From assembly GCA_031273565.1 (NCBI GenBank), contig JAISRR010000119.1:1-33992 (forward strand): a stretch of DNA of 33,992 bases, given 5' to 3'. This document shows positions 1 to 10,194 of the stretch, piece after piece. The position numbers were made by a program, and so were the translations under genes. The notes beneath the pieces are model-generated. The model ran no database searches and had not been told where the DNA came from. It saw only the letters and a list, made by a program, of their open reading frames with translations. Within the stretch, counting starts at the first letter, position 1, and each line of letters starts with the position of its first letter. This DNA is from Zoogloeaceae bacterium. Lineage in GTDB: Bacteria; Pseudomonadota; Gammaproteobacteria; Burkholderiales; Rhodocyclaceae.

Positions 1-498
1 TCGAAGGCGACGATGTATGCCTGCTTCCCCAACAAGGAAGCCATGTTCGTAGCGGTGATCGAACAACAATGCGCGGTGATGACCACGGCGATTCAGGCAA
101 TCCAGTCCACGCCGGGCAATATCGCCAGGACACTGACTGCTTTCGGCACGGACTATCTCAGAATCATTCTGTCGCCGAACCTGTTGGCGCTATTCCGTGT
201 GGTAGTGGCTGAAGCGCCCCGATTCCCCGACCTGGGGCGAAAGTTCTATCTGGCTGCCCCCCGGGTTGTTCTCTTGATGGTTGCCGAGTGGTTGAGCGAG
301 GCGGCGCAAGCCGGGGAAATCAACATTCAATCTGTCGGGGTTGAAACCGCCGCGTCGCTATTCCTCAGCTTGTTGCGCGCCGAGGGGCAACTGGAATGCC
401 TGACGCATCCGGACGCCCGACCTTCCGCCGCTCAGATGAGCCATTGGGTACAACTCGCAGTCACGACATTCCTTGCTGCTTTTGGCGTTGATACCTGA
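1..498 (+). CDS. TetR/AcrR-family transcriptional regulator, 5' end truncated by window edge
   Basis: Frame 1 is open from base 1 (SKATMYACFPNKEAMF), matching the end of a TetR HTH ('SKATIYxYFPSKEALF'), followed by an alpha-helical ligand domain; stop at 496-498. Confidence 0.75.
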   Translation, partial: SKATMYACFPNKEAMFVAVIEQQCAVMTTAIQAIQSTPGNIARTLTAFGTDYLRIILSPNLLALFRVVVAEAPRFPDLGRKFYLAAPRVVLLMVAEWLSEAAQAGEINIQSVGVETAASLFLSLLRAEGQLECLTHPDARPSAAQMSHWVQLAVTTFLAAFGVDT

Positions 499-540
499 TG
501 TAGGACATGCAGCCGTTTGAAGCAGCTACGCGCCCTCTGC

Positions 541-608
541 GGCGCTGGCTTAAAAGGCGCGTTTTCCGAACGCGCCGTTGGTCGTACGGCGGTTTCGGAG
601 AAACCGCT
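541..608. repeat. Intergenic double-hairpin repeat (copy A of a dispersed family)
   Basis: ggcgcgtt-ttccg-aacgcgcc (556-576) and gcggttt-cggag-aaaccgc (589-607); shares the core CGCGCCGnnGGT..ACGGCGGTTTC with the reverse complement of 18370-18467. Confidence 0.7.
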
Positions 609-714
609 CTACGTCACTGCATAGTGGCGCGAAGTGCCGGAAACCCTATTGTCTTTCGTCCTCTGATAGAATTCCTCTCTTTCAAAATTCTGCGTGGCAT
701 TTGCCATTTTATTC

Positions 715-1530
715 ATGTCCGACGACAACAAGATTCTGGTCAATATTGAAAACCTGCAATTTGATTACGGTGGCAAGCCGGTCTTGCAGGGGATCAATAT
801 GCGGATCCCCAGAGGGCGGGTGATCGCCATTATGGGCGGATCGGGTTGTGGCAAGACGACGCTCCTGCGCCTGATCGGGGGGCAGTTGCGGCCTACGGCG
901 GGTAAGGTGGAAGTGGCGGGCGAAACGGTGAGCGGCATGAATCACGCCGAGTTGTACGCTTTTCGGCGGCGCATGGGCATGTTGTTTCAGTTCGGCGCCT
1001 TGTTTACCGATCTTTCCGTGTTCGACAACGTGGCTTTTCCGCTGCGCGAGCATACCGATTTGCCGGAAGCCCTGATTCGGGATCTGGTGCTGATGAAATT
1101 GCAGGCCGTGGGCCTGCGCGGGGCGCGGACTCTGATGCCCAATTCGCTCTCCGGCGGCATGGCGCGGCGGGTGGCGCTGGCGCGCGCGGTGGCGCTCGAC
1201 CCGGCGCTCATCATGTACGACGAACCTTTTACCGGCCTCGACCCGATTTCTCTGGGGGTGATCGGGCAATTGATTCGCCGGTTGAACGACGCACTGGGCG
1301 CAACGTCCATCATGGTGACGCACGACGTGCAGGAATCCTTGCAGATCGTGGATTACATCTATTTCATTTCCGCAGGCAAGGTGGTCGCCGAAGGCACGCC
1401 GGATGAAATTCGCCATTCCGGCGATCCCTTTGTGCATCAGTTCGTGGAAGCAAAAGTCGATGGCCCGGTGCCTTACCATTTTCCCGCGCCGGATTGGGCG
1501 ATCGATCTGGCTGAGGGCGTACATGTCTAG
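715..1530 (+). CDS. mlaF: Phospholipid ABC transporter ATP-binding protein MlaF
   Basis: Walker [10 protein letters not shown], signature [14 protein letters not shown], Walker [15 protein letters not shown]; followed by mlaE/D-like genes. ATG at 715 preferred over GTG at 694. Confidence 0.93.
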   Translation: MSDDNKILVNIENLQFDYGGKPVLQGINMRIPRGRVIAIMGGSGCGKTTLLRLIGGQLRPTAGKVEVAGETVSGMNHAELYAFRRRMGMLFQFGALFTDLSVFDNVAFPLREHTDLPEALIRDLVLMKLQAVGLRGARTLMPNSLSGGMARRVALARAVALDPALIMYDEPFTGLDPISLGVIGQLIRRLNDALGATSIMVTHDVQESLQIVDYIYFISAGKVVAEGTPDEIRHSGDPFVHQFVEAKVDGPVPYHFPAPDWAIDLAEGVHV

Positions 1531-2317
1531 GATACTGTCTTTTTTCCGTTTTCTGGGCGCAGAGGTGGTCGATCGCGTCTGGCGTCTGGGGTATGCCAGC
1601 CGTTTTTTCGTGATGGTGATGATGAAATCCGGCGCGGCGTTGGCGCGGTTTCAGCTCACCCTGCGGGAAATCTGGTTTGCGGGCGTGCTCTCGCTCATCA
1701 TCATTCTGGTATCCGGCCTGTTCGTGGGGCTGGTGCTGGGCTTGCAGGGGTACGAGATTTTGCAGCGTTTTGGTTCGGCGGAAGCGTTGGGCACAATGGT
1801 CGCCTTGTCGCTCCTGCGCGAATTGGGGCCGGTGGTGGCGGCGTTGCTGTTCGCCTCGCGCGCCGGTTCCGCCATCACTGCCGAAATCGGGTTGATGAAA
1901 GCCACCGAGCAATTGAAGGCGATGGACATGATGGCGGTCGATCCCGTCGCCCGCGTGGTTGCGCCGCGTTTCTGGGGCGGCGTCATTTCCATGCCGCTGC
2001 TGGCCGCGCTGTTTTCCAGCATGGGCATTTTCGGTGGCTGGCTGATCGGCGTGGTGTTCATCGGCGTGGATGACGGCGCGTTCTGGTCTTCCATGCAGGC
2101 CTCCGTCGATTTTCGCCACGATATCGGGAACGGCATTTTTAAGAGTTTTGTCTTCGGCACGGCGGTTTCGCTGATCGCCGTTTTTGAAGGCTACGATTCG
2201 GAACCCACGGCGGAAGGCGTCTCCCGGGCGATTACCCGCACCGTGGTTACCTCCGCGCTCACCATTCTGGCGCTGGATTTTATTTTGACCTCTTTCATGT
2301 TCAGGGGAACTTCATGA
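1523..2317 (+). CDS. mlaE: Phospholipid ABC transporter permease MlaE
   Basis: MlaE-type sequence ([34 protein letters not shown]...[35 protein letters not shown]). ATG at 1523 overlaps the mlaF stop. Confidence 0.93.
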   Translation: MSRILSFFRFLGAEVVDRVWRLGYASRFFVMVMMKSGAALARFQLTLREIWFAGVLSLIIILVSGLFVGLVLGLQGYEILQRFGSAEALGTMVALSLLRELGPVVAALLFASRAGSAITAEIGLMKATEQLKAMDMMAVDPVARVVAPRFWGGVISMPLLAALFSSMGIFGGWLIGVVFIGVDDGAFWSSMQASVDFRHDIGNGIFKSFVFGTAVSLIAVFEGYDSEPTAEGVSRAITRTVVTSALTILALDFILTSFMFRGTS

Positions 2318-2784
2318 ATCGTTCTACGCTTGACCTCTGGGTTGGTTTTTTTGTTGCCATCGGCATTGGCGCGCTGTTGTTTCTGGCGCTTAAAGTCAGC
2401 AGTTTTTCCGGCATCCAGATGAAAGAAGCTTACATCTTGCAGGCCAGGTTTGATAACATCGGCGGCCTCAAGGTCAAGGCGCCGGTCAGAAGCGCGGGTG
2501 TGCTTGTGGGACGGGTGACGGATATTCATCTCGACAACGAGACTTACGAGGCGTTGGTGGAAATGCACATCGACGAGCGTTTCCGCTTTCCGAAAGATAC
2601 CTCTGCCGGCATCTACACCGCCGGTTTGCTTGGCGACCAGTATGTTGGCCTGCAATACGGGGTCGATGCAAGTCCGCTGGCGACGGGTGACACCATTAAA
2701 AAAACACAATCCGCCGTGGTGCTGGAACAACTGATTAGCCAGTTCCTTTTTAACAAGGCTGCCGAAGGACAGGATACGCAATGA
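2314..2784 (+). CDS. mlaD: Outer-membrane lipid asymmetry protein MlaD (MCE domain)
   Basis: N-terminal TM plus MCE domain ([28 protein letters not shown]...[11 protein letters not shown]); ATGA overlap with mlaE. Confidence 0.92.
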   Translation: MNRSTLDLWVGFFVAIGIGALLFLALKVSSFSGIQMKEAYILQARFDNIGGLKVKAPVRSAGVLVGRVTDIHLDNETYEALVEMHIDERFRFPKDTSAGIYTAGLLGDQYVGLQYGVDASPLATGDTIKKTQSAVVLEQLISQFLFNKAAEGQDTQ

Positions 2785-3542
2785 AACCAAACCAGAGTCT
2801 TTTTTTCATCGCGCTTTGTGCCGCTGCGCTGCTGGGCGGATGCGCCAGCACCTCGCAACGCGCCCCCATTGCCGCAGATCCCTTCGAAGGGTTTAACCGC
2901 GCCATGTTCAATGTGCATGAAGGCATTGACAAGGTTGCGCTGAAACCGCTGGCCCAGGGTTATGAAGCCGCCGTGCCTTTGCCCGCGAAAATGAGCGTCG
3001 GCAATTTCTTCGGCAATTTCCGCAACCTTGTACGGGGGAGCAACGCCTTCCTGCAGGGCAAGGGCGAAGAAGGCATGACCGGGCTGGCGCGGATTTTCAT
3101 CAATTCCACCGTTGGCATTTTCGGACTCTTCGATGTCGCCAGCGAAATGGATCTGGATGAAGGCGAAGAGGATTTTGGTCAGACGCTCGCCATCTGGGGC
3201 GTGCCTGCCGGCCCCTATCTCTTTGTGCCGCTGCTCGGCCCCAATACGACGCGCGATCTGGCGGGCTGGGGCGTCGATCAGTACGCTAACCCGCTTTGGC
3301 ATCAGGTGGATGACCAGCCCGCGTTGCGCAACAGCCTCGCGGGTGTAAATGTCATACACCTGCGCGCGGGCATGCTGCCCGCCGACCGGTTGCTGGAAGA
3401 GGCGGCGCTCGACAAATACGCGTACATCCGCGCCGCCTACCTGCAACGGCGCGCCTCTCTGGTGCGCGACGGGCGCCTCGGCGCGGCGGAGGATGAAGAC
3501 AACGTGCCCGTATATGAGCCTGATGACGCGCCTGCGGAGTGA
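2781..3542 (+). CDS. mlaA: MlaA/VacJ-family phospholipid-binding lipoprotein
   Basis: Lipobox LLGGCAS; DPFEGFNRAMFNVHEGID...NFFGNFRNLVRGSNAFLQGK...GIFGLFDVASEM...FGQTLAIWGVPAGPYLFVPLLGPNTTRD. Confidence 0.93.
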   Translation: MKPNQSLFFIALCAAALLGGCASTSQRAPIAADPFEGFNRAMFNVHEGIDKVALKPLAQGYEAAVPLPAKMSVGNFFGNFRNLVRGSNAFLQGKGEEGMTGLARIFINSTVGIFGLFDVASEMDLDEGEEDFGQTLAIWGVPAGPYLFVPLLGPNTTRDLAGWGVDQYANPLWHQVDDQPALRNSLAGVNVIHLRAGMLPADRLLEEAALDKYAYIRAAYLQRRASLVRDGRLGAAEDEDNVPVYEPDDAPAE

Positions 3543-3576
3543 ATCCATTCTGCATTTTTAATCCAAAGGAATTTTC

Positions 3577-4206
3577 ATGAATTATCTTTCCAAACTTCTG
3601 CTGGCCGCCGCGACCGTACTGGCGGTTCCCGCCGCGCTCGCGCAGGAAGCCAGCGTGATCGCGCCGGACATTCTGGTGCAAAATGTCACCGAAGAAGTGC
3701 TGGCGACCCTGCGTCAGGACAAGGAGATCAGGAACGGCAATACGCAGAAGACCATCGCGCTCGTGCAGGCCAAGGTTCTGCCGCACTTCAATTTCAATCG
3801 TATGACGGCGCTGGCCGTGGGGCGCGACTGGAGCAAGGCCAGCGCGGCGCAAAAAGAAAAACTCGCCAACCAGTTCCGCGACCTGCTCGTGCGTACCTAT
3901 GCCAATGCCGTATCGTCCTATCGCGATCAAAAGGTGCGCTACAAGCCTTTCAAGATGAGTTCCGATGATACCGATGTGCTGGTGCGCACCGAAATTCAGC
4001 AACCGGGCAGTCGTCCGATTCAGCTTGATTACAGCCTGGAAAAGACCGACAAGGGCTGGAAGGTCTATGACGTGGTGGTTGCGGGCGTAAGCCTCGTCAC
4101 CAACTACCGCTCCTCCTTCAGCCAGCAAATCCGCGAAGGCGGTATTGATGGCCTCATCAATACCCTGAGCGAAAAAAACAAGGCGCTGGAAAAAGGCAAG
4201 GCATGA
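3577..4206 (+). CDS. mlaC: Phospholipid-binding periplasmic protein MlaC
   Basis: Signal peptide, then MlaC-type sequence (VLPHFNFNRMTALAVGRDWSKASAAQKEKLANQFRDLLVRTYANAVSSY). Confidence 0.92.
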   Translation: MNYLSKLLLAAATVLAVPAALAQEASVIAPDILVQNVTEEVLATLRQDKEIRNGNTQKTIALVQAKVLPHFNFNRMTALAVGRDWSKASAAQKEKLANQFRDLLVRTYANAVSSYRDQKVRYKPFKMSSDDTDVLVRTEIQQPGSRPIQLDYSLEKTDKGWKVYDVVVAGVSLVTNYRSSFSQQIREGGIDGLINTLSEKNKALEKGKA

Positions 4207-4526
4207 TTCGCCCGCAGCCGACCGCGACTCCCGGAGCGCCTGTTCGTCTGACGATTGATACCCCGATGACCCTGCGTACCGCCAGCGAACTCCTGTTGGC
4301 CGGGCAGCCTTTTTTTGCCGATGGCCATGACAAAATCATCGACCTCGCCGCCGTCGGACAGGTCGATTCCTCCGGCCTCGCCGTACTGCTCGAATGGCAA
4401 CGTCTTTGCAACGCAGCGGGCGGTAAATTGAGCCTGTCCCATGTGCCGGAAAACCTTCGGGTACTGTCCGACCTCTACGACCTTGATGTATTTCAGGAGG
4501 TCAGCGCAGCCGTTGTTGATTCCTGA
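4203..4526 (+). CDS. mlaB: STAS-domain protein MlaB
   Basis: Short STAS domain (IIDLAAVGQVDSSGLAVLLEWQRLCNAAGGKLSLSHVPENLRVLSDLYDL); ATGA overlap with mlaC; last mla gene before murA. Confidence 0.85.
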   Translation: MIRPQPTATPGAPVRLTIDTPMTLRTASELLLAGQPFFADGHDKIIDLAAVGQVDSSGLAVLLEWQRLCNAAGGKLSLSHVPENLRVLSDLYDLDVFQEVSAAVVDS

Positions 4527-4533
4527 TCCCTGA

Positions 4534-5811
<1,278 letters not shown>

Positions 5812-5872
5812 GGACAGTGTGGTTGAAATAGAATGAACGCTTCAATATAAGCATCGGGAGCAAATGTCGTGA

Positions 5873-6199
5873 TTGTGGATGAGAAACTCAGAAAGCTGGT
5901 GCGAGCTAAAGATTGATGTATTAAGCAGACTGGACGAACGTGCCAAAGTCTATGCGAATACATTTGTAAAGCAAGACTCACATACCCGCTATGGGATCGC
6001 TTTTTCGCCAGATACTCCACCTGATGTGCTGACGAAATTGGCTGATGATGGAGAAACCGGAGTCCGTTGCCGCGTTGCAGGGAGCCTGAAAACGCCATGC
6101 GATGCACCGGGTAAGCTGATGAAGGACGGTGACAAGTTTGTCAGACAGGCTGTCGACAAGAACCCTGATGCGTATCGGGTTATTGTCGAAAAGAGATAA
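5873..6199 (+). CDS. Small leucine-rich repeat variant (LRV)-like protein, start uncertain
   Basis: About two and a half LRV-like units (YGIAFSPDTPPDVLTKLADDGETGVRCRVAGSLKTPCDAPGKLMKDGDKFVRQAVDKNPDA); lower GC (about 45-47% on two hand-counted lines). The called start is TTG; ATG at 5879 is an alternative. Confidence 0.6.
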   Translation: MWMRNSESWCELKIDVLSRLDERAKVYANTFVKQDSHTRYGIAFSPDTPPDVLTKLADDGETGVRCRVAGSLKTPCDAPGKLMKDGDKFVRQAVDKNPDAYRVIVEKR

Positions 6200-6225
6200 C
6201 CCTGTCCTGGCATCAACCACATGGC

Positions 6226-6600
6226 CTAAACCTTCAAAAACAAAGTTTCCAGTGGCTCGTCGCCCAACTGACGGCTGCAATGGCCGTGTAGTTCCGGGTT
6301 GAAATTTTCTCCGGCAGGCACAAGGTCGTTCGAGTAAAAATATTCGCCCGCCGAGAAAACGCGGGCGCTGCCGTCGCGCAGGCCGATTTCCATTTTGCCG
6401 GAGAGAATGATGGTCAGTTGTGGCGAGGCCGTGCAGTGGAATTCACTTCTGAATCCCACCGGCGAATGCCGTAGCTGAAAACCCGTCGCCGGATAAAGGC
6501 GGGAGAGTTGAGTGGCGGGCGTGCCTTCCGGCAGGTCGATGGGTTCTTCGCGGAAACGGGCATAGCCGTCAGGGGCGGTGTAGAGGGTGATGCGTTGCAT
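6226..6600 (-). CDS. Cupin-domain protein
   Basis: 124 aa; FHCTASPQLTIILSGKMEIGLRDGSARVFSAGEYFYSND resembles a cupin beta-barrel. Confidence 0.65.
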   Translation of the reverse strand: MQRITLYTAPDGYARFREEPIDLPEGTPATQLSRLYPATGFQLRHSPVGFRSEFHCTASPQLTIILSGKMEIGLRDGSARVFSAGEYFYSNDLVPAGENFNPELHGHCSRQLGDEPLETLFLKV

Positions 6601-6630
6601 GGGTTTTCAGGAATCCGGTATGGGGGCAGG

Positions 6631-6703
6631 GTAGGGCGCGCGCTCCGAGCGCGCCGCTGGTGGGGGAGCGGGTCGGGGTAAGCGAAGCGTAACCCAACAC
6701 CCG
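6631..6703. repeat. Intergenic hairpin repeat (copy B) plus adjacent 'ggtcggggtaagcgaagcgtaacccaacaccc' module
   Basis: gtagggcgcgcgctccgagcgcgccgctggt contains gcgcgct-ccg-agcgcgc (6638-6654), matching the copy C module gtagggcgcgctctccgagcgcgccgc. Confidence 0.65.
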
Positions 6704-6707
6704 GTTT

Positions 6708-8615
6708 TCATACGATGGTTCTGCTTTCCAGAGTTTCCCAGCGTTCCAGCAGCGTCGTGAGTTCGTCGTCGATGGCGCTCAGGCGTTCGGCGGCGGGGCG
6801 GGCTTTTTCGGGGGCGCGTTGGTAAATCGTCGGGTCGGAGAGCAGGGCGGTTAAATCCTTTTGTTCGGTTTCCAGCGCGGCAATCCGGTCGGGCAGGGTT
6901 TCCAGTTCGCGCTGTTCTTTCCAGGAAAGTTTTTCACTTTTGGGTTTTGCCGTTTTCGTGGTCTTTGTCGGCGGCGCGGATTTTGGGGCGGCGGGTTGGC
7001 CCGTGGTGGCGGGCGCTCTGGATTTCGCCGTCAGCCAGTCGGCGTATCCGCCCGCGTATTCGCGCCAGAGGCCATCGCCTTCCGCAACCAGGGTTTGCGT
7101 CACCACGTTGTCGAGAAAGGCGCGGTCGTGGCTGACGAGGAACAACGCGCCGCTGTATTCCTGTAGCAGTTGCTCCAGCAGTTCCAGGGTTTCCATGTCG
7201 AGGTCGTTGGTGGGTTCATCCAGCACCAGCACATTGGCAGGGCGGGCGAACAGACGCGCCAGCAGCAGACGGTTGCGTTCGCCACCGGAAAGCGATTTGA
7301 CTGGCGAACGGGCGCGTTCGGGGGCGAATAAAAAATCTTCCAGATACCCGATGACATGCTTTCTCGCGCCGCCGATTTCGACATAATCGGAGCCGGGCGA
7401 GATGACTTCGGCGAGGCTGGCTTCCGGGTCGAGCTGGGTGCGGAACTGGTCGAAATAGGCGACTTCCTGCCGCGTTCCCCGTCGCACCGTGCCGGCATCC
7501 GCCTGAATTTCGCCCAGAATGAGGCGCAACAGGGTGGTCTTGCCCGCGCCGTTTGGGCCAATCAGTCCGATTTTGTCGCCGCGCAGGAGGCGCGTGGAAA
7601 AATCCCGGACGATGATGTTGTTGCCGAAGGCCTTGTCGACATGCTGCAATTCCACCACCAGTTCGCCGCTCTTGTCGCCCGCGTCGAGGCGCAGCCTGAC
7701 CTGTCCCAGACGCTCCCGCCGTTCCATGCGCTGCGCGCGCAGTTTTTCCAGACGCTGCACCCGAAATACGGCGCGCGTGCGACGGGCTTCCACGCCCTTG
7801 CGAATCCAGACTTCTTCTTCTTTCAGCAGTTTGTCGAATTTCCGGTTCAGCACGGCTTCTTCCTGTAGCTGCGCTTCCTTGCGTCGCTGGTATGCCGCGA
7901 AACTGCCGGGAAAGCTCGACAGCTTGCCGCGATCGAGTTCGATGATGCGCGTCGCCAGATGTTCCAGAAAACGCCGGTCGTGGGTGATGAAGAGCAGACT
8001 GACACCCAGTTCGAGCAACAGGTCTTCCAGCCATTCGATGGCCTGAATGTCGAGGTGGTTGGTCGGTTCGTCGAGCAGCAGCGCATCCGGTTTGAAGGCG
8101 AGGGCGCGCGCCAGCGCCAGACGTTTTTTCTGACCGCCGGAGAGGGCGCCGGCTGGCGCTTCCGGGTCGAGACCGAAACGGCTGATGACGCGATCAACCT
8201 GCGTCTGCCATGTCCACGCGCCTTCGGCTTCCAGCGCGTGTTGCAGGCTTTCCAGCCGGGGCAGCAGTTCGACCTGCGCCGCGCCGGTTTTTGCCAGTTC
8301 CAGAACAACATGGTGATACTCGTCCAGCAGGCGCGAGAGGTCACCCAGACCGGAAACCACGTTTTGAAACACCGTCCGCGCCGCGTCCAGCGGCGGCTCC
8401 TGTGGCACATAGGCGATGCGCGCACCGGGTTGTCGCCAGACCTTGCCATCATCCAGCGCGCCCTGACCCGCCAGCGCCGCCAGCATGGAAGACTTGCCGG
8501 AGCCGTTGCGTCCAATCAGGGCGACGCGTTCGCCCGCGTCGAGTTGAAAATCCGTCTGATCCAGAAGCGGCACATGGCCGAAGGCAAGGCTGGCCTGTTC
8601 GAGTTTCAGCAGCAT
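6708..8615 (-). CDS. uup: ABC-F family ATPase, Uup-like
   Basis: Two ABC domains (GRNGSGKSS...LSGGQKKRLALARAL...LLDEPTNHLD; GPNGAGKTT...LSGGERNRLLLARLF...VLDEPTNDLDMETLE) and a basic coiled-coil C-terminus ending DELTTLLERWETLE. Confidence 0.88.
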   Translation of the reverse strand: MLLKLEQASLAFGHVPLLDQTDFQLDAGERVALIGRNGSGKSSMLAALAGQGALDDGKVWRQPGARIAYVPQEPPLDAARTVFQNVVSGLGDLSRLLDEYHHVVLELAKTGAAQVELLPRLESLQHALEAEGAWTWQTQVDRVISRFGLDPEAPAGALSGGQKKRLALARALAFKPDALLLDEPTNHLDIQAIEWLEDLLLELGVSLLFITHDRRFLEHLATRIIELDRGKLSSFPGSFAAYQRRKEAQLQEEAVLNRKFDKLLKEEEVWIRKGVEARRTRAVFRVQRLEKLRAQRMERRERLGQVRLRLDAGDKSGELVVELQHVDKAFGNNIIVRDFSTRLLRGDKIGLIGPNGAGKTTLLRLILGEIQADAGTVRRGTRQEVAYFDQFRTQLDPEASLAEVISPGSDYVEIGGARKHVIGYLEDFLFAPERARSPVKSLSGGERNRLLLARLFARPANVLVLDEPTNDLDMETLELLEQLLQEYSGALFLVSHDRAFLDNVVTQTLVAEGDGLWREYAGGYADWLTAKSRAPATTGQPAAPKSAPPTKTTKTAKPKSEKLSWKEQRELETLPDRIAALETEQKDLTALLSDPTIYQRAPEKARPAAERLSAIDDELTTLLERWETLESRTIV

Positions 8616-8629
8616 GGGGGTCCTGTGGA

Positions 8630-9940
8630 TCAGTCTGACGCGGATTCCAGCAGGCGCACTTCGCGTTGCGGGAAGGGGATTTCGATGCCTTCGGCGCGGA
8701 ATTGCCGCCAGATTTCCAGATTGATTTGTGAGCGTAGAAGCGCCATGCCGTTTTGCGGGTCGCTGATCCAGAACCCCAGGTCGAGGTCGATGCCGCTGTC
8801 GGCGAAACGGACGATGACGGCGCAGGGCGCGGGATCGGCGAGCACGCGGGGATGCGCGCGGGCGATGGCTTCCAGCAGCGGCAGCACTTTTTCGAGGTCG
8901 CTGGAATAGGCGACGGAAACGCTGGTCTGCGCCCGCATGCGGGAATCGGAAAAAGTCTGGTTCTGCACGATATTGGAGACCAGGGCTTCATTGGGCACGA
9001 TGAATTCCACGCCGACCAGATTTTTCAGTACGGTGTAGCGCGTGGTGATTTGCGTGACCGCGCCGCTGGTGGCGCTGTCAATCTGGATGATGTTGCCCAT
9101 GCGGATGGAGCGGTCGAGCAGGATGATGAAACCGGAAACATAATTGCTGGCGATTTTTTGCAACCCGATGCCAAGCCCCACCCCCAGCGCGCCGGTGAAG
9201 ACGGAAAGCGCGGTGATGTCGAGGCCGATCAGGGAAAAACTGAGGAGTACGGCGAAGAGCATGAACAGCGCCTTGCTCATGCGCACCAGCACGATGCGCA
9301 GCGAAGTGTCGATATTGACCGCGCTGCCCATGAGCCGGGCTTCGATCAGGCTGGCCGCCCACAGGGAAGCCAGCAGGGTGAGCACGATCACCACCACGCC
9401 GTTCACCATCATCCAGAGATTGATTTGCTGCGCGCCAATGCTGAAACCGACGGTTTCCAGCGTGTGAATGACCTCTGTGGACGCGCCGGACAGGAACAAC
9501 GCCAGCCAGCACCAGACCAGAATGGAAAAAACGCGCCCGATGCTGTCCAGCCAACTGGCGTGTGGAAAACTGCGTTGCAGCATGTGTCGCAGGGCGCGCA
9601 CCACGGTCAGGGAGAGCAGAAGGGGAATGAAGAGGTTGAAAAGATGCGGCGGAATTTCACTCGGCCTGATTACCGGCATGAGCGATTTGGTGATGGCGAG
9701 CAGAAGCACGGAAAGGATGGGAAAGATTTGTTCCAGCAGGGCTTGCCAAAGCCCCATGCGATCTTGTATCGCGCTCAGACGATGGCGCAGGTGGTGCGCC
9801 AGAATCCAGGCGATGCCCAGACAGGCCAGCACGAAAGGAAACTGCCAGTACAAATCGGCTTCCAGCAGATGCGCGCTGAAGCCTTGCAGCAGATGAGTCG
9901 GTGGGGACGTTGGATCGGTGGGGGTCGGCGGTGCGTTCAT
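8630..9940 (-). CDS. MscS-family mechanosensitive ion channel
   Basis: Multiple TMs then FTGALGVGLGIGLQKIASNYVSGFIILLDRSIRMGNIIQID and GVEFIVPNEALVSNIVQNQTFSD, an MscS pore/beta-domain signature. Confidence 0.88.
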   Translation of the reverse strand: MNAPPTPTDPTSPPTHLLQGFSAHLLEADLYWQFPFVLACLGIAWILAHHLRHRLSAIQDRMGLWQALLEQIFPILSVLLLAITKSLMPVIRPSEIPPHLFNLFIPLLLSLTVVRALRHMLQRSFPHASWLDSIGRVFSILVWCWLALFLSGASTEVIHTLETVGFSIGAQQINLWMMVNGVVVIVLTLLASLWAASLIEARLMGSAVNIDTSLRIVLVRMSKALFMLFAVLLSFSLIGLDITALSVFTGALGVGLGIGLQKIASNYVSGFIILLDRSIRMGNIIQIDSATSGAVTQITTRYTVLKNLVGVEFIVPNEALVSNIVQNQTFSDSRMRAQTSVSVAYSSDLEKVLPLLEAIARAHPRVLADPAPCAVIVRFADSGIDLDLGFWISDPQNGMALLRSQINLEIWRQFRAEGIEIPFPQREVRLLESASD

Positions 9941-9985
9941 GGTGATCGGGCGGGACGAAAGGCTGCTATTGTAGAAGAAAGCGAA

Positions 9986-10014
9986 GCGCGACAGACATTT
10001 AGAAGCTGTCGCGC
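9986..10014. repeat. Perfect 9-bp inverted repeat in the 5' region of the MscS-type gene
   Basis: gcgcgacag (9986-9994) - 11 nt - ctgtcgcgc (10006-10014). Confidence 0.6.
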
Positions 10015-10194
10015 AACGCGAACCGGGAATGGGTTGATCTCTGGCGAGCGCTGAAAGTCCGCCTCCAGGCTCCGGCGATGGATGCCCGCGACATCCGCTC
10101 GTCCCGCCAGCGGCTTCAAGCCGCCGCCGCTCATCCCTGAGGAAAACCCTTCCTGCCCCCAGAAAGCGCGCGTTTCACCCGGCGGTGCGTCGAT

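Noticed and set aside
649-672. Possible promoter for mlaF (TTGTCT...TAGAAT)
   Set aside because: Spacing is only 12 bp and no alternative -35 was convincing; not called.
507-823. Short ORFs (80 and 81 aa) between the TetR gene and mlaF
   Set aside because: They overlap the hairpin repeat and the mlaF start; arginine-rich translation without homology features.
1364-2160. Antisense ORFs (251 aa and 169 aa) opposite mlaF/mlaE
   Set aside because: His/Arg/Pro-rich low-complexity translations typical of shadow frames in GC-rich DNA; the sense genes are unambiguous.
7959-10054. Plus-strand ORFs (316 aa and 433 aa) opposite uup and the MscS gene
   Set aside because: Antisense to well-supported genes, with Gln/His/Arg/Asp-rich non-domain sequence.
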